A stretch of 64,000 nucleotides of DNA from NCBI GenBank assembly GCA_030220185.1, contig JASPKZ010009926.1:1-64000 (forward strand). The letters are read 5' to 3'. The position numbers were made by a program, and so were the translations under genes. The DNA comes from Diploptera punctata. Its lineage: Eukaryota; Arthropoda; Insecta; Blattodea; Blaberidae. Numbering within the stretch: position 1 is the first letter of the stretch; each line of letters opens with the position of its first letter. A model generated the notes under the pieces. That model worked only from the letters and a program-made list of their open reading frames with translations, had not been told where the DNA came from and made no database searches. This document shows positions 41,392 to 51,911 of the stretch, in pieces.

Positions 41392-41785
41392 TTTAAATTA
41401 ACTTAAGTTGAGGAGACGGACCTACAAGGTAACTATATTATAGTTTTTAACCGTACATTATATTACTGTGAACTAATACCTCAACTGAAAATCACCATGA
41501 ATTTTACTAGTATCGATGCTATTATGCATTATAGGGACTCTTGCTGTCCCAACTCATTTTAAAAAACGTTAAACTGAAAATATATAAAACTGTTATTTTA
41601 CCAGTTATATAATAGCGAAACATGGACTCTTACTTTAAGGGAGGAAAGGAGATTACGAGTATTTGATAATAAACGTCTTAGGAAATTTTTTTAGACCAAA
41701 GAGAGATGAACAGACAGGCGAATGGAGAAGACTACATAATAGTGAACTACATGGTCTTTATAGGAGGCCAAATATAATAAGAATG

Positions 41786-41943
41786 TCGTCGCTGTGGCGT
41801 AGTCGGTAAAATCCCTACCTTCTACTCCGGCGACCCGAGTTCGATTCCGGGCGGGGTAAGAGATTTTTAAAATCTCAACCTTAGGACTGGGTGCGTGTCG
41901 TGTCCAAATTGTACCCATTGGGTTTAATTCCTCAATATATATA
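41786..41943 (+). mobile_element. SINE3, 3'-truncated copy
   Basis: Head GTCGTCGCTGTGGCGTAGTC, B box GAGTTCGATTCC, then CTCAACCTTAGGACTGGGTG. It merges into a SINE4 head after a short AT stretch. Confidence 0.8.
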
Positions 41944-42875
41944 TTAGTGGTTATGCTCCTTGCCTCTGATCCCGAGGGCCGCGGGTTCAAACCCGGCCGG
42001 GGTCGATGGATTTTTTTAGGACGGAAAAATCCAAGGAGCAAGTCCTCCGGGAGGAACTTTAAGCCGTGGTTCCCGAGTCTGAAGATTTTCAGGCTCGTAA
42101 AAGATCCTTAAGCCTGAATGAAAAGGCCTCTAAGCAAAATTTACCGAATTTTCCCGTCCTAGTACTACCTTGGTTTCCTAGATGTCAGTATGAGGCGAAC
42201 GCTGACCACGGACCACTCAAAATGACATTATACGAAAACAAGTGTAACTAGTAGTAGTAGGACTTTATTAGACAAAAAGTAAGATATTTACAATATTATT
42301 TACAATATGGTTCGCACGGCAGTAAGCCGTACGTGCTGTTGACCGCCGTACAATAAAGTAATAATGGTACTAGTGTAAAGAAAATAAACAAAAACAGCAA
42401 AACATTACAATTACATAAAGAAAACACAATAATATTACAATTAAATAATAAAACAATAGCATTATACACTAAAAACATAAAACATTACAATTACATAAAG
42501 AAAACACAATTATATTACAATTAAGTAATAACACAATAGCATTATACACTAAAAAAACATTAACATTACAATTACATAAAGAAAACACATTAATATTACA
42601 ATTAAATAATAACACAATAGCATTATACACTAAATAATTTATATATAATTGTTAATAATTAACGGTATTGCATTTTGATAACATATATTTATTCATGAAT
42701 GAGTGTTGTCCTTATTTTTCGCATTTTGTCCAGAAATTTACCGAGGTTTATCCAATTTTCTGGATTTACCAATAACTCGTAGCTAAATTAGTAGGGTTCA
42801 AATTCTTCCCTGTAGGGGGAGAGCGCCTAAATCTCTGTAAAGGGAAAACATAGGCTTACAATGCAATATATATAT
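41944..42875 (+). mobile_element. SINE4 split by a LINE 3' UTR insertion
   Basis: Head TAGTGGTTATGCTCCTTGCC and B box GGTTCAAACCC; body as in the other copies. Interrupted at 42255-42772 and completed at 42773-42870 (TAGGGGGAGAGCGCCTAAAT). The insert has the duplication TAACTAGTAG/TAACTCGTAG. The SINE3-SINE4 block is itself framed by ATATAATAAGAATG (41772-41785, 42876-42889). Confidence 0.82.
42255..42772 (-). mobile_element. Probable LINE 3' UTR with 80-bp tandem repeats
   Basis: The minus strand ends in AATAAAGTCC followed by CTA repeats, like a CR1-type LINE end with polyadenylation signal. It contains three tandem units of 80-81 bases (starting near 42401, 42481 and 42562) with AACATTACAATTACATAAAG. 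No coding part. Framed by a 10-bp duplication with one mismatch. Confidence 0.6.
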
Positions 42876-42889
42876 ATATAATAAGAATG

Positions 42890-44095
42890 GAGGTTAAAGT
42901 GGATCTTAATTGTAATATAAAAAAGTTTATAAATTATGAAGATGTTTCCATATTTGAATAAAATAACAATGTTATTCCATAGTTACAACACTAATGATAA
43001 TCACTGTAATTAAACAAAATTCGAATCCCTTACTTTAAAACAAGAAAAACAACAAATTCAAAATAGGGGTCCACATTACCCGAAGTTTCTCTACATGTAG
43101 GGAGACAGATATAGGGAGACAGGTGGATCTGGTAAAAAAAGAAGAAGCTCTTTTATATTTTCTATTAAAAATACTTGTTTTAATTTCGACAAACGAATAC
43201 AGGCCTGCGTAACCTTATTAAGCCAATTAAACGCGAGTCAAAGAATGTAGAAGGGGAGTAGAAGGTCACTTCGGCGATCCTCTTTTCTTTGCCTTTCTCC
43301 CGGAAAAAAACCACAAACTTCTAATGTGCGCTCGTATCTTTGAGTAATCCGCTTTGTATCAACTTCCTTTCCAGAGACATCTATTGTCTACTTAAAAAAA
43401 CAGAATAAAGTTTAATAATTAATAAACTAAACCCTTATTATAAAGTAAAACAAGTTTGTGACGCGAGTCAAAGATAGAATTACAGGTAACTCAAGAGGAT
43501 CTGGAAAAATTAAGAAGGTCTCTACTCTAATTATGTCCTTTAATCCTTTAAATTCCATGTTTCAAAAGTCTTCTCTTTGTTCTTAAAAATACTATACAGA
43601 CGGTCACTTAATTCTGACGTACAGGGTGTTCTATCATAATCATCATGAAAAATACATTTTAGGCCATGTGGCCTCTGACGGTAAACCTAACGAAGGCGGT
43701 CTTGAGCTTTACACCGATGTTTTTGTTTCCTTCGTCCCTATGTCCAGTTAACATCTGTTAACCCTTAAATTAAAAATGTATCTTATTGGATACATTGACT
43801 TAATGTATTTAATATTTTTTTAGATCCATAGAAACAAACGAGTAAAAATTACTTAAATTTATATCAAATTACGCAATAATGTATAATAATAACACAGTTT
43901 AACATGCATTTATTTTCCGTGCGGTCCGGAACATTTAAATAACTGGCACGAGAAAATATTGTACTGATAATAAGGGTTAAACAAAAACAGATATATTAAA
44001 GATTCATAAATTATTAAAGATATCGCTAAATGCAATGGTTTTAATGAAAATATAATTTTTAATTTGATTCGTAAGTTTGAATCCTAGCAAAAAAA
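42890..44095. other. Unassigned AT-rich sequence; LINE-F-like tail near 43.66 kb
   Basis: No gene recognised. At 43640-43690 the minus strand has AGGCC-ACAT-GGCCTAAAATG and ATGATT, resembling the LINE-F 3' end. The phrase GCGAGTCAAAGA occurs twice (43225, 43457). Confidence 0.5.
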
Positions 44096-44990
44096 TAAAG
44101 AACTGCATATGACATTTATTGATTTACAGATGGCATATGATAGTGTACCTCGACAATTGTTATGGATGGCAATGAGAAATATGAATATCTGTGATAAATG
44201 GATTAATATTGTTAGGAGGATCTATAGTAATACAAAAGCTAAAGTAAAAATACAGAATAATTTAACAGAGGAATTCACAGTGAATAAAGGCCTTAAGCAG
44301 GGATGCAGTTTGTCACCAATTCTTTTTAACATTTATGTGTTTGGGAAAGGATGTGGATGACCTCATACTTAAAACAGGGAAAATAAAAAAAAATGTGAAT
44401 TTTTTTAATATCTTGGATCTAATAATATAACAAAGTTTAGGTACCTGTGAGAGAGATATACAGACTAAAATTCCAATGGCAAAAAATGCAACTACGACAT
44501 TACATGGAATAATTTGGAACAAAAATATTACAAAGGAAACTAAAATGAAAATTTATAAGAGCATAATACAGAATATTTTGTCATATGGAAGTGAAACTTG
44601 GTCATTGACGGAATTACAAAAGAATACAATTAGAACAGTTGAATTTGATTATTTTAGAAGAAGCCTCTAAAAAACAACACACGATAAAGTAAGAAATGAA
44701 TTCCTTTGGAGAGAAATTAATGTCGCCACAATGTTGTTAAGAGGATTCAAAATCAAACGCTTAAATGGTGTGGCCATGTACAAAGAATGGAAAATGAAAG
44801 ATGGCCAAAAAATATATACCAATGGTCACCCCCTGGAAGAAATAAACGTGGCAGATCAAGATGGAAATGGAAACCTACGTCAGAACTATAATGGAGGATA
44901 GGAATTTGGAAGAGGGAGATTGGAATGATAGAGATAAATGGAAACTGAAGACGGCAAACCTGTAAGTGGAGGGAAAGCCGAAGAAGAAGA
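44096..44990 (+). pseudogene. LINE-C reverse transcriptase, internally deleted
   Basis: Motif A (MTFIDLQMAYDSVPR) and motif B (GLKQGCSLSPILFNIYV) are in one frame. The YADD region is then missing: after GKGCG the sequence jumps to the motif E side. LHGIIWNKNITKETK, LSYGSETWSL, WCGHVQRMENERWPK and PPGRNKRGRSRW follow in several frames. It is an inactive LINE of the same broad group as the RT at 27.6-28.8 kb. Confidence 0.85.
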
Positions 44991-45189
44991 TGTTTCAATT
45001 TAGAAAATTGATTACTGATTCTACATCATTCCATTTTTTTTCTATTAACAAAGCATAATTTTGCAATTATGCCATACGTTCCCTCTTTAACTAGAGGTTT
45101 GAACACGATATTTAAAGGATTAGATACTAAATTAAACATAAAACAATTGAATTGAGTAGCAAAATAATATCATCGTTAAATTCCATATG

Positions 45190-45668
45190 GTGGGTTAAAC
45201 ATATTTGCAAAGACACAAAAAAATATTGGTAAAACATTGATGGAATCTGTTGCAACATATGGAAATGAGGTATGGACAATCCATAAGTACTACAAGAATA
45301 GACTAACAGCTCTAGAAATGAATTATTTATACAGAAATGCCAGAAATTCAAAATTAGAACATGTCACAAATAAGGAAATTAGAAACATAATGGAAGCAGA
45401 AGAAAGCATAATTGAAAGAATTGAGGAGAAGGAATTAAAGTGGTTAGGACATGTTTTAGAATGGAAGATGAGCGATGGCCGAAGCAACTATATCAATGGC
45501 ATCCGACCAGAGAGAAGAAAAGAGGGAGACCAAAGTTAACATGGAAGGAAAACATGAAAACAGTAATGCAAGCAAGAGGGCTAAGCATTGAAGATGCCCA
45601 AGATCGTAGGCTTTGGAGGTTTGGCACGGGAAGACGGCAGCAGCTGTAAAACCCCGAAAATAGATACT
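45190..45668 (+). pseudogene. LINE-D RT C-terminal part with 3' end
   Basis: Contains SVATYGNEVWTIHK, KLEHVTNKEIRNIM, KELKWLGHVLE, REKKRGRPKLTWKENMK, LSIEDAQDRRLWRFGTGRRQ and a stop near 45649. One frameshift lies near 45450. The 3' end CCGAAAATAGATAC adjoins a PLE. Confidence 0.85.
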
Positions 45669-45803
45669 AAATTAGTTTATACTTCTAGTTTGACATTAAA
45701 TCGTATTATTGGAAACCCCAAAGATAAAGTCGATTGTTTGAAAAAATCCGGCATTTATGAAATCGGATGTAACGACTGTGATAGGAAAAATTGTTGGACA
45801 AAC

Positions 45804-46455
45804 TTACTTACTTACTTACTTACTTACTCACTGGCACTATCGAACCCGTAGGTTCATGGCCGCGCGGACATAAGCTATCCATACATCCCTATCCTGAGCT
45901 AATGTTTTCCAATCATCCCCTGTATAATCTACTTCCCTCAAATCATAGTTAATGTTATTCTCCCACTCATTCTTGGTCTACCAATTGGGCGTTTTCCCCC
46001 TGGCTTTCCTACAAGAAGCTTCCATGCAAGTCTCTCATTCCCCATACGTGCAACATGTCCTGCCCATCGCAGTCTACGAGACTTAACTGTTCTTATTATA
46101 TCTGGCATCCTATAAAGACCATGTAGCTCATTGTTATGTAGTCTTCTCCATTCACCTGTCTGTTCATTTCCTTTGGCAGGTGTTCCCTGAAGTAGTCCCC
46201 GCCCGGAGAACCGAATGGGGGACTATTTGGCCTCCGGAAAATTTTACCCCAGTTGAACCCATGTCCGCATTTTTTGACGGTTGTATTTTTACGGTGAAAG
46301 ATCGGCACTCTTTCGACCAAGGTACTCTTTTCGTCTGGCTTATCACCTTTGACCAGTCCGGCATGGGTAACCCTATCGGCAGCAATGCTACCGCCGGCAT
46401 AGCTCTCAGGATCATTTAAGCACGCAAGCCACTCCACCACGATAAGGTAAAGATA
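45804..46455 (-). mobile_element. RTE-A with internal deletion (5' leader plus RT end)
   Basis: From the tail (ACTTACTTACTTA) the minus strand carries the RT C-terminal region (45828-46168). It then jumps to the 5' leader (46169-46455), which lacks about the last ten bases of the 5' end. About 2.6 kb is missing. The junction is near CTTTGGCAGGTGTTCCC. It sits inside the PLE GIY-YIG codons. Confidence 0.9.
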
Positions 46456-46825
46456 CAAGAAGATCTATTTTAACCAGATTCAAAGAACATATTCCACATT
46501 TTTAATTCAAAATAATTGAAAAATCTGGAGTTGCTCAGCATATTTCTGATTACAGTCATGTTTTCCATAAAAGTAACACCTTAGGCTGGTTCGTTCGGTC
46601 ATTAATTTCAAATTCCTTGACGTCCTTGGAAGTTTTGAAATCTGTAAAAAATAAGGACAAAATTATGAATAAAGACAAGGACCCTATTCCATGCAGCGAC
46701 CTCTTTTCTTTAATTGAAAGAAAAGAGGGTCAGTTTTATTATGTCATACCGTACTGTGACGTAATTTGTTTTTAATTGGATTCTGTTTATTCACTTATCA
46801 TGTTTGTCTTTAGTCAATATTTAGT

Positions 46826-46854
46826 CTTGAAAATGACAGCTTCGCTGTTGAAAG
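46826..46854 (+). ncRNA. Decayed hammerhead-like motif
   Basis: CTTGAAAA, T, stem II GACAGC-TTC-GCTGTT (6 bp), GAAAG. The position after a PLE GIY-YIG region fits, but the CUGANGA box has two changes, so it is unlikely to cleave. Confidence 0.4.
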
Positions 46855-48042
46855 TGGGGAAAAGGTCGGTGGATCTGCTAGTCAGTCCTCCCTTCCAAGT
46901 CCGATGGACTCGCGGACCATGAGTGGGGTCAGCAGGAAAAACATATGCGAAAGGGGCCTGCTGTCAAGCCTAGAACTATCCCGGCCCACAGCGGGGGCCT
47001 GTGCCGCTGTTGGCGAGGCGGTGGGAGTGGGGGATCTGGCGCTCCTTCTCTCTTGGTTCTTTGAACCTGAGACCATCTGTGGGGGCACCATGGGAGATGA
47101 GCACCCTGGATGCCTACATTGCTCAGTGGGCTGTCTCACAGCAGCTACACGACTAGGCTTAGTCTTGCGAACGGGCTGGATGGGACAATACCGGGCGTAA
47201 TGCTGGGAATTACCACCAGGTCGACAAGCTCGAGAAAGGAAGAAGCGCGGTCTTTTGGCTTTTGGGACTTAGCGCCGACTCTGGAACCGAGTGACCCAAG
47301 GATAATATGTGAGGTCGTCAGGAGTTGAGCGACCTGACGTACTAATGCTCAAGCTGGACCCACTTCAGCAACCAAACACGTCCCCAGCTGGTGCACTGGG
47401 GGAAAGATCGGTGGATCTGTAGAGAGTCCTCCCGGTAAGTCCAAGGGACTCGTGAACCATTAGTGGGGTAGGCAAGAGTTGAGCGCCTTGTCGTACTACT
47501 TTGCTCATCTGTTGGAGCTTGCGAGCTCCGTGCTGCCCACAACAGCTGCAGAAGGCGTCCCTGGGGGCACACCAGGGCTCGGCTCGGACCAGTCCAGGGG
47601 GAGCTACTGTACTGGTTCCTGGCTCGGCCTACGGGCCCGTCGACAAACTGTGGGGTCGCCAGGAGATGAGCACCTGGATGTACTAAAAGTCTCACACTGT
47701 TGGGCTTGTAGCCCTAGCCGGTCTCACAACGGCTGCAGGACACGTCCCTGGAGGCAGAACAGGGGAATAGTCGGTGGATCTGCGACAGCAGTCCTCCCGG
47801 CTAGGCTCATGGAGCCCGTGAACCAACTGTGGGGTCATCAGGATTGAGTGACCTGATGTACTATGTAGCTCATCAATTGCCCGAGAAATGCAAAACTCCA
47901 ACACTCTCTCCCTGGAGTGTTGGTTTTATAGGACCGAGACCTTGAACGTGGACGCGAGATTTAGATTAGGGAGGACTAGAACTAGGACTTGGGAGTATGG
48001 TCATGACGACCGAGGTATCCCAAGGGGTGGTGGCAGGGCCTA
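46855..48042 (-). mobile_element. GC1 element, copy 1 (truncated)
   Basis: GC-rich island of 1.2 kb in AT-rich surroundings; the reverse complement of most of GC1 copy 2 (55408-56820). It carries about six tandem units; hairpin loops TTGAGCGA and GATGAGCA occur at about 47090, 47320, 47480, 47665 and 47845. No protein frame beyond about 120 codons and no shared frame between copies. It lacks the unit found at the far end of copy 2. Confidence 0.75.
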
Positions 48043-48149
48043 GATGTTGAAACATGTTGACTCATTTAAATGTTTAATTGGTGAAATGGGTAGATTGACT
48101 ACATGTATTACGATTTTATCACCAAGAAGATTATTAGTTTATTAAATAA

Positions 48150-48808
48150 GTAAGACTATTTAATTCATGCCCCAAATGGGAGTAAATGACCAATCACGAT
48201 TCAATGAATTTTGTTTTACAACCAATGACTGTCATGTTTCATCTCGATCTTTATCGAATTCTGTTTATCAAAATAAAGAAAGCTCCTCCATTTTAATATT
48301 CTGAACAGGTCCGAGCATTATTTTGCAGTGACTGACTCTCCAACAAATACATTGAATATAGCAAATAATGAACAGATTCCTTCGAAACTACACATTACAT
48401 GATTGCGTGTTTAATAATTGTGCTTTCAAATAATGATTTTACTGAGTTGTTTCTTAAAAAAAATAATTGATAACCTATAACGTTGGTTATAATATACAGT
48501 TTGATGTGTTTCATGTTTTCTCCACTAGGGAGCATTCTTACAATATTACGATCCTATTTGGCAATAAATAATATGGTCAAGTTGCAGTGGACGAACAGAT
48601 GAAACATAACCAAACATTTCTCATTTGTTTTCAAACATCGCCGTTTACATTTAATACATAAATATTTTAAAATTAACTATATTTAAATAATGATTTGTGA
48701 GTAAACAGGTTAATTTTATTCGTTAAATAGTCCTAACAAATGCCACTCTTGATTTGCAAATACTCTAGATAAATTGCAAATCACTCGTAACATTACTTAT
48801 GATAAATA
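48150..48808. repeat. BIG1 module L
   Basis: Matches 23262-23960 along its length (ATTCATGCCCCAAATGGGAG, CAACAAATACATTGAATATA, TTATGATAAATA at the end). The palindrome module does not follow here. Confidence 0.8.
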
Positions 48809-49195
48809 AAGAAAATGATGGTTACCATTATCTTCCAGAATTAATATGCTAATTACGATATGGTAATAGAGATCTTGATTCTGGACAGAACATTTTCTTG
48901 GAGTCCCCAGGGAATTCCTTCCCTCTCTTCTCCCGTTTTATAGATATAAGACAATTCGGAGAGTTTATCCTTCGTAGGAATTCCCATAGCGTGAATTTAT
49001 GAGAATCAAGATTCCATTCAGAACTTATAAAGGCAGTGGTCGTATGAACAAGGTAGCGAAGGGGCTAAAACGCCAGAACGGGTATGTACTAACGTACAGT
49101 ATCTTCAAAGTGGTGTTGCAGGCTGTACCTTATTTTACATTAAAATACGTGTGTTTTAATGCCACTCTGTACTTTCCATGCTTCGGGTACCACGC
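48809..49195. other. Unassigned sequence
   Basis: No gene or shared repeat recognised. Confidence 0.5.
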
Positions 49196-49238
<43 letters not shown>

Positions 49239-49250
49239 TAATAACAACAA
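49196..49250. repeat. (AAT)n microsatellite
   Basis: AAT repeat at the 3' end of a minus-strand LINE-D, probably its tail. Confidence 0.9.
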
Positions 49251-49256
49251 TAAAAA

Positions 49257-49450
49257 CAATCTATTTATCTTCGGGGTTTTTTACAGTTGCTGCCGTCTTC
49301 CTGTGCCAAACCTCTAAAGCCAACGATCTTGGGCATCTTCAATGCTTAGCCCTCTTCCTTGCATTACTGTCTTCATGTTTTCCTTCCATGTTAACTTTGG
49401 TCTCCCTCTTTTCTTCTTTCTGGTCGGAGGCCAGCAATATAGTTGCTTTG
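49257..49450 (-). pseudogene. LINE-D RT C-terminal fragment
   Basis: Minus strand: KKRGRPKLTWKENMKTVMQ and LSIEDAQDRWL-like end. Bounded by AAT/ATT tracts. Confidence 0.82.
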
Positions 49451-49454
49451 GCAT

Positions 49455-49498
49455 TATTGTTATTATTATTGTTATTATTATTGTTATTATTATTGTTG

Positions 49499-49554
<56 letters not shown>
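49455..49554. repeat. (ATT)n microsatellite
   Basis: ATT and GTT repeats, about 100 bases. Confidence 0.95.
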
Positions 49555-49556
<2 letters not shown>

Positions 49557-49558
<2 letters not shown>

Positions 49559-50572
49559 TTCAACTTAGAGACGCACATCCTCTTTATAGATTATGAGATG
49601 ACATTTGATCAAAATTATGGAACATATTAAGTGAAAAAGAAATTTCATTACACTTGTTAGCAGTAATTAAGAAAATGTATGAGAAAACAAAAATAAAAAT
49701 AAATCAAAGGGAAACCATACATATAACAGGAGGAGTTAGACAAGCTTGTCCACTATCAATCACTCTTTTTAACATTTATTTCGACGACATGATAAGATCA
49801 TGGAAGCAAATGACGACTGGGGGAATTAACTTAGGAAATATAGTAATAAAAACAGTAGCCTTTGCAGATGACCAGATTTTAATAGCTAAAAACAGAAGAC
49901 GAACTACAAAGAATGCTATATAAACTAAATGAAATATAAAAATAATACAACATGGAAATATCATCAGGAAAATAAAAAACAATGGCCTTCCAGGGCGCTC
50001 ATCCAGTTCGGACAAAGATAATATTAGAAAATAAACCAATAGAACAAGTGGTAAGATATAACTTCCCAGGTTGCGAAATATCATACACAGCGGAAACAGA
50101 TATAAATAACAAACTAAATAAGTTTAATTATATAACAGGAACACTAAAAAGAACTTTGAAAAATAAAGCCAGGAAAGACTCTATAATGAAATTATACAAG
50201 ACAATGGCAGTGCCTATTATTACTTACGGATCCGAAACATGTACAGTGACAACACAACAATCTGCCAAAATACAAGCTGCCGAAATGAGATTCCTCAGAC
50301 CAATAGCAGGATATCAAAGAACAGACAAAAAACACAACACAGAAATAAGACAACTAAAAGTAGAGGAATTAAACACAACAATAGTGAAATACAGAACAAA
50401 CTGGAAAGAACACTTGGCAAGGATGACTGAGAATAGAATACCAAAAGCAGTATACAGCTATTCACCACGAGGAAGAAGAAGTCTGGGAAGAGCAAATAAA
50501 AGATGGAAACAGCAGCAATATGGAGCCGGAACAGGCTAGTAAATAAGCCTAAACCGTAACGAAGAAGAAGAA
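49557..50572 (+). pseudogene. LINE-B RT, 5'-truncated copy
   Basis: Begins at FNLETHILFIDYE (before motif A), with motif B (GGVRQACPLS), motif C (AFADDQIL), YNFPGCEIS, TYGSETCTVT, RRSLGRANKRW, then TAG at 50537-50539, stem-loop AGGCT/AGCCT and GAAGAAG. Very close to the copy at 8580-9590. A deletion after motif A and frameshifts near 49.9 kb inactivate it. Confidence 0.88.
49982..50539 (+). pseudogene. LINE-B RT C-terminal open frame (185 codons)
   Basis: Contains NFPGCEISYTAETDINNKLN, KLYKTMAVPIITYGSETC, MRFLRPIAGYQRTDKKHN, WKEHLARMTENRIPKA and RRSLGRANKRW up to the natural stop. It holds the region after the catalytic centre. Not a functional gene by itself. Confidence 0.85.
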
Positions 50573-50578
50573 AGGAGA

Positions 50579-50624
50579 TTATTATTATTATTATTATATT
50601 ATTATTTATTATTATTATTATTAT
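50579..50624. repeat. (ATT)n microsatellite
   Basis: ATT repeat after LINE-B. Confidence 0.9.
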
Positions 50625-51011
50625 TAGTGTGAATATGTTCCGCGTACTTACTAGGGGATGTATTGGGAGATTACCTAAGATTGTGGAAGGGTCTCGACAG
50701 AACAGAAATGACCTCAAAGTTTTCAAGTGATTACAGCAGTGAGGATAACAACTTGGGCAACTTCCCAGATGCAGCTGAGCCTAATTAAGAATGGACGCCT
50801 GGTGTAAAGGGGCGCTATCTTGCGGAGAAAATGTCCTACGAGACGTACATCCCTAATTTCTCAACACTCCAGCATATTCTTCAATAAACATACATTCACA
50901 TTTGTGCCCAATAATTACAGCTGTACCTCTACATCCTACATATCAATGTCCCTCATACTTGCTTCTTCTACCAGTCCCTCGAATTACCTGCCTTCCTGTA
51001 TAATAAATCAA
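50625..51011. other. Unassigned sequence
   Basis: No gene or shared repeat recognised. Confidence 0.5.
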
Positions 51012-51329
51012 TAGACATTAAAGTCAATAGTAATAAAATTCATTGTTAAAACCGTTGAGGTGGAGAGTCATAAAATAAAATAAGTTAAAATATACCTTCT
51101 TAGGTAAAATCCGTCGTCCTCAAGAAGTTTTAGTCACGACAACACAACATTAGGACCAGCAGCATCAACAATCATACTAAATATTGTAGCGAAGAAGGAC
51201 CTGCTGAAGATGGAACGGATGTTCTGAAAGGCCTCCAGGCATAAAGAATACATATTTTATAAGTTGAGGACGACAGATCTTACCTAAGAAGGTATTTTTT
51301 AACTTATTTTATTTTAAGACATTAAAGGT
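51012..51329 (+). mobile_element. Inverted-repeat element with hammerhead motif and 11-bp TSD
   Basis: Bounded by AGACATTAAAG at about 51012-51022 and again near 51318-51328. Inverted repeats of about 55 bp: left 51071-51125 (TAAAATAAAATAAGTT ... ACCTTCTTAGGTAA ... CGTCCTCAA), right 51262-51315 (TTGAGGACGAC ... TTACCTAAGAAGGTA ... AACTTATTTTATTTTA). A hammerhead-type core lies between. TTGAGGA-GACGGACCT after the PLE hammerhead (41.4 kb) resembles the right arm, which suggests a PLE-related non-autonomous element. Confidence 0.78.
51198..51240 (+). ncRNA. Hammerhead ribozyme motif in inverted-repeat element
   Basis: Stem I CCTG/CAGG, core CTGAAGA (51204-51210), stem II GGAAC-GGAT-GTTCT, GAA (51226-51228), palindromic stem III AGGCCT, cleavage-site C at 51235. 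The layout and the AGGCCT stem III equal those of the PLE motif at 41350, with a different but still paired stem II. Confidence 0.7.
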
Positions 51330-51905
51330 GTATAAAACTGTAAAAGTGGATAAAAGGATAAACAAGAAAGTGATATTAAGAACAGAATAAATAAAGGTAG
51401 AACAATAACAGCAATGATGAATGGAGTCTTATGGAACAGACATATAACCAGAAAAAATAAGTTGCAAATGTATAATTCAATAGTGAGAAATACTGTCACA
51501 TATGGAGCTGAAGTTTGGAAATTCAAACAAAAACTTAGAACAAAAACTTATGTCGATGGAAATGGATTTCTTGAGGAGAGCAACAAGATGTTCAAAATTA
51601 TAAAAAAATAAGAAATACTGTCATACGAGAAAAAATGAATATTATATATTCAATGGTAGATTATATAAGATATTAGCAATTAAATTGTTATGGGCATTTA
51701 CGACGAATGCAAGAAGTATAGTTATCCAGAAAAAACATTGGAATGGTGTCCATCTGGAAGAAGAAATAAAGGAAGACCTCCAAAACTCATGGATGCAAGA
51801 TATAAGAACTGGAATGAGAACAAGAGGACTGGACGAAATGGAGTGGATGAATAGAGAAGAATAGAGAAGAAAAATAAAATTTTAGGCACAGAAAGTTTTG
51901 TAAAC
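51330..51905 (+). pseudogene. LINE-L RT C-terminal part
   Basis: Fragments in several frames: MMNGVLWNRHITRKNKLQMY, VTYGAEVW, CPSGRRNKGRPPKL, WMQDIRTGMRTRGLDEMEWM, EWRRKIK. Closest to the fragment at 10.8-11.0 kb. Ends in AGAAAGTTTTGTAAACATTG, just before an RTE-A tail. Confidence 0.8.
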
Positions 51906-51911
51906 ATTGAA

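Larger units (their letters stand above)
40931..41515 (+). mobile_element. Penelope-like element (PLE), 3' part
   Basis: A 585-bp piece carrying a GIY-YIG endonuclease region followed by a hammerhead-type motif and an AT-rich 3' end. Its RT domain is missing, so it is 5' truncated. PLEs are known to carry both a C-terminal GIY-YIG domain and hammerhead motifs. Target duplication is short or absent (perhaps AT). Confidence 0.82.
40852..41785 (+). mobile_element. RTE-A fragment split by a Penelope-like element
   Basis: Left part 40852-40930 (YLGTIITNRNE region) and right part 41516-41785 (from ATGCTATTATGC on) are adjacent in intact RTE-A. The PLE piece lies between. The right part ends at ATATAATAAGAATG, which recurs at 42876-42889 after a SINE block. 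Confidence 0.83.
45669..46856 (+). pseudogene. Second PLE, GIY-YIG region split by RTE-A
   Basis: Left part (45669-45803): KVDCLKKSGIYEIGCNDCDR and IVGQT. Right part (from 46456): RRSILTRFKEHIPHF, a stop, VAQHISDYSHVFHK. Removing the RTE-A copy joins GGACAAAC and AAGAAGATC in frame to give the expected YIG-like, Arg and Glu order. A stop codon and one-base indels show decay. A decayed hammerhead-like motif follows at 46826-46854. Confidence 0.78.

Noticed and set aside
42401..42640. CRISPR-like array (three 80-bp repeats)
   Set aside because: The units are contiguous tandem repeats without spacers in a eukaryotic transposon; not a CRISPR array.
47110..47904. Open frames up to about 120 codons in GC1
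   Set aside because: GC-rich DNA has few stop codons; the frames are not shared between the two GC1 copies and contain no motif.
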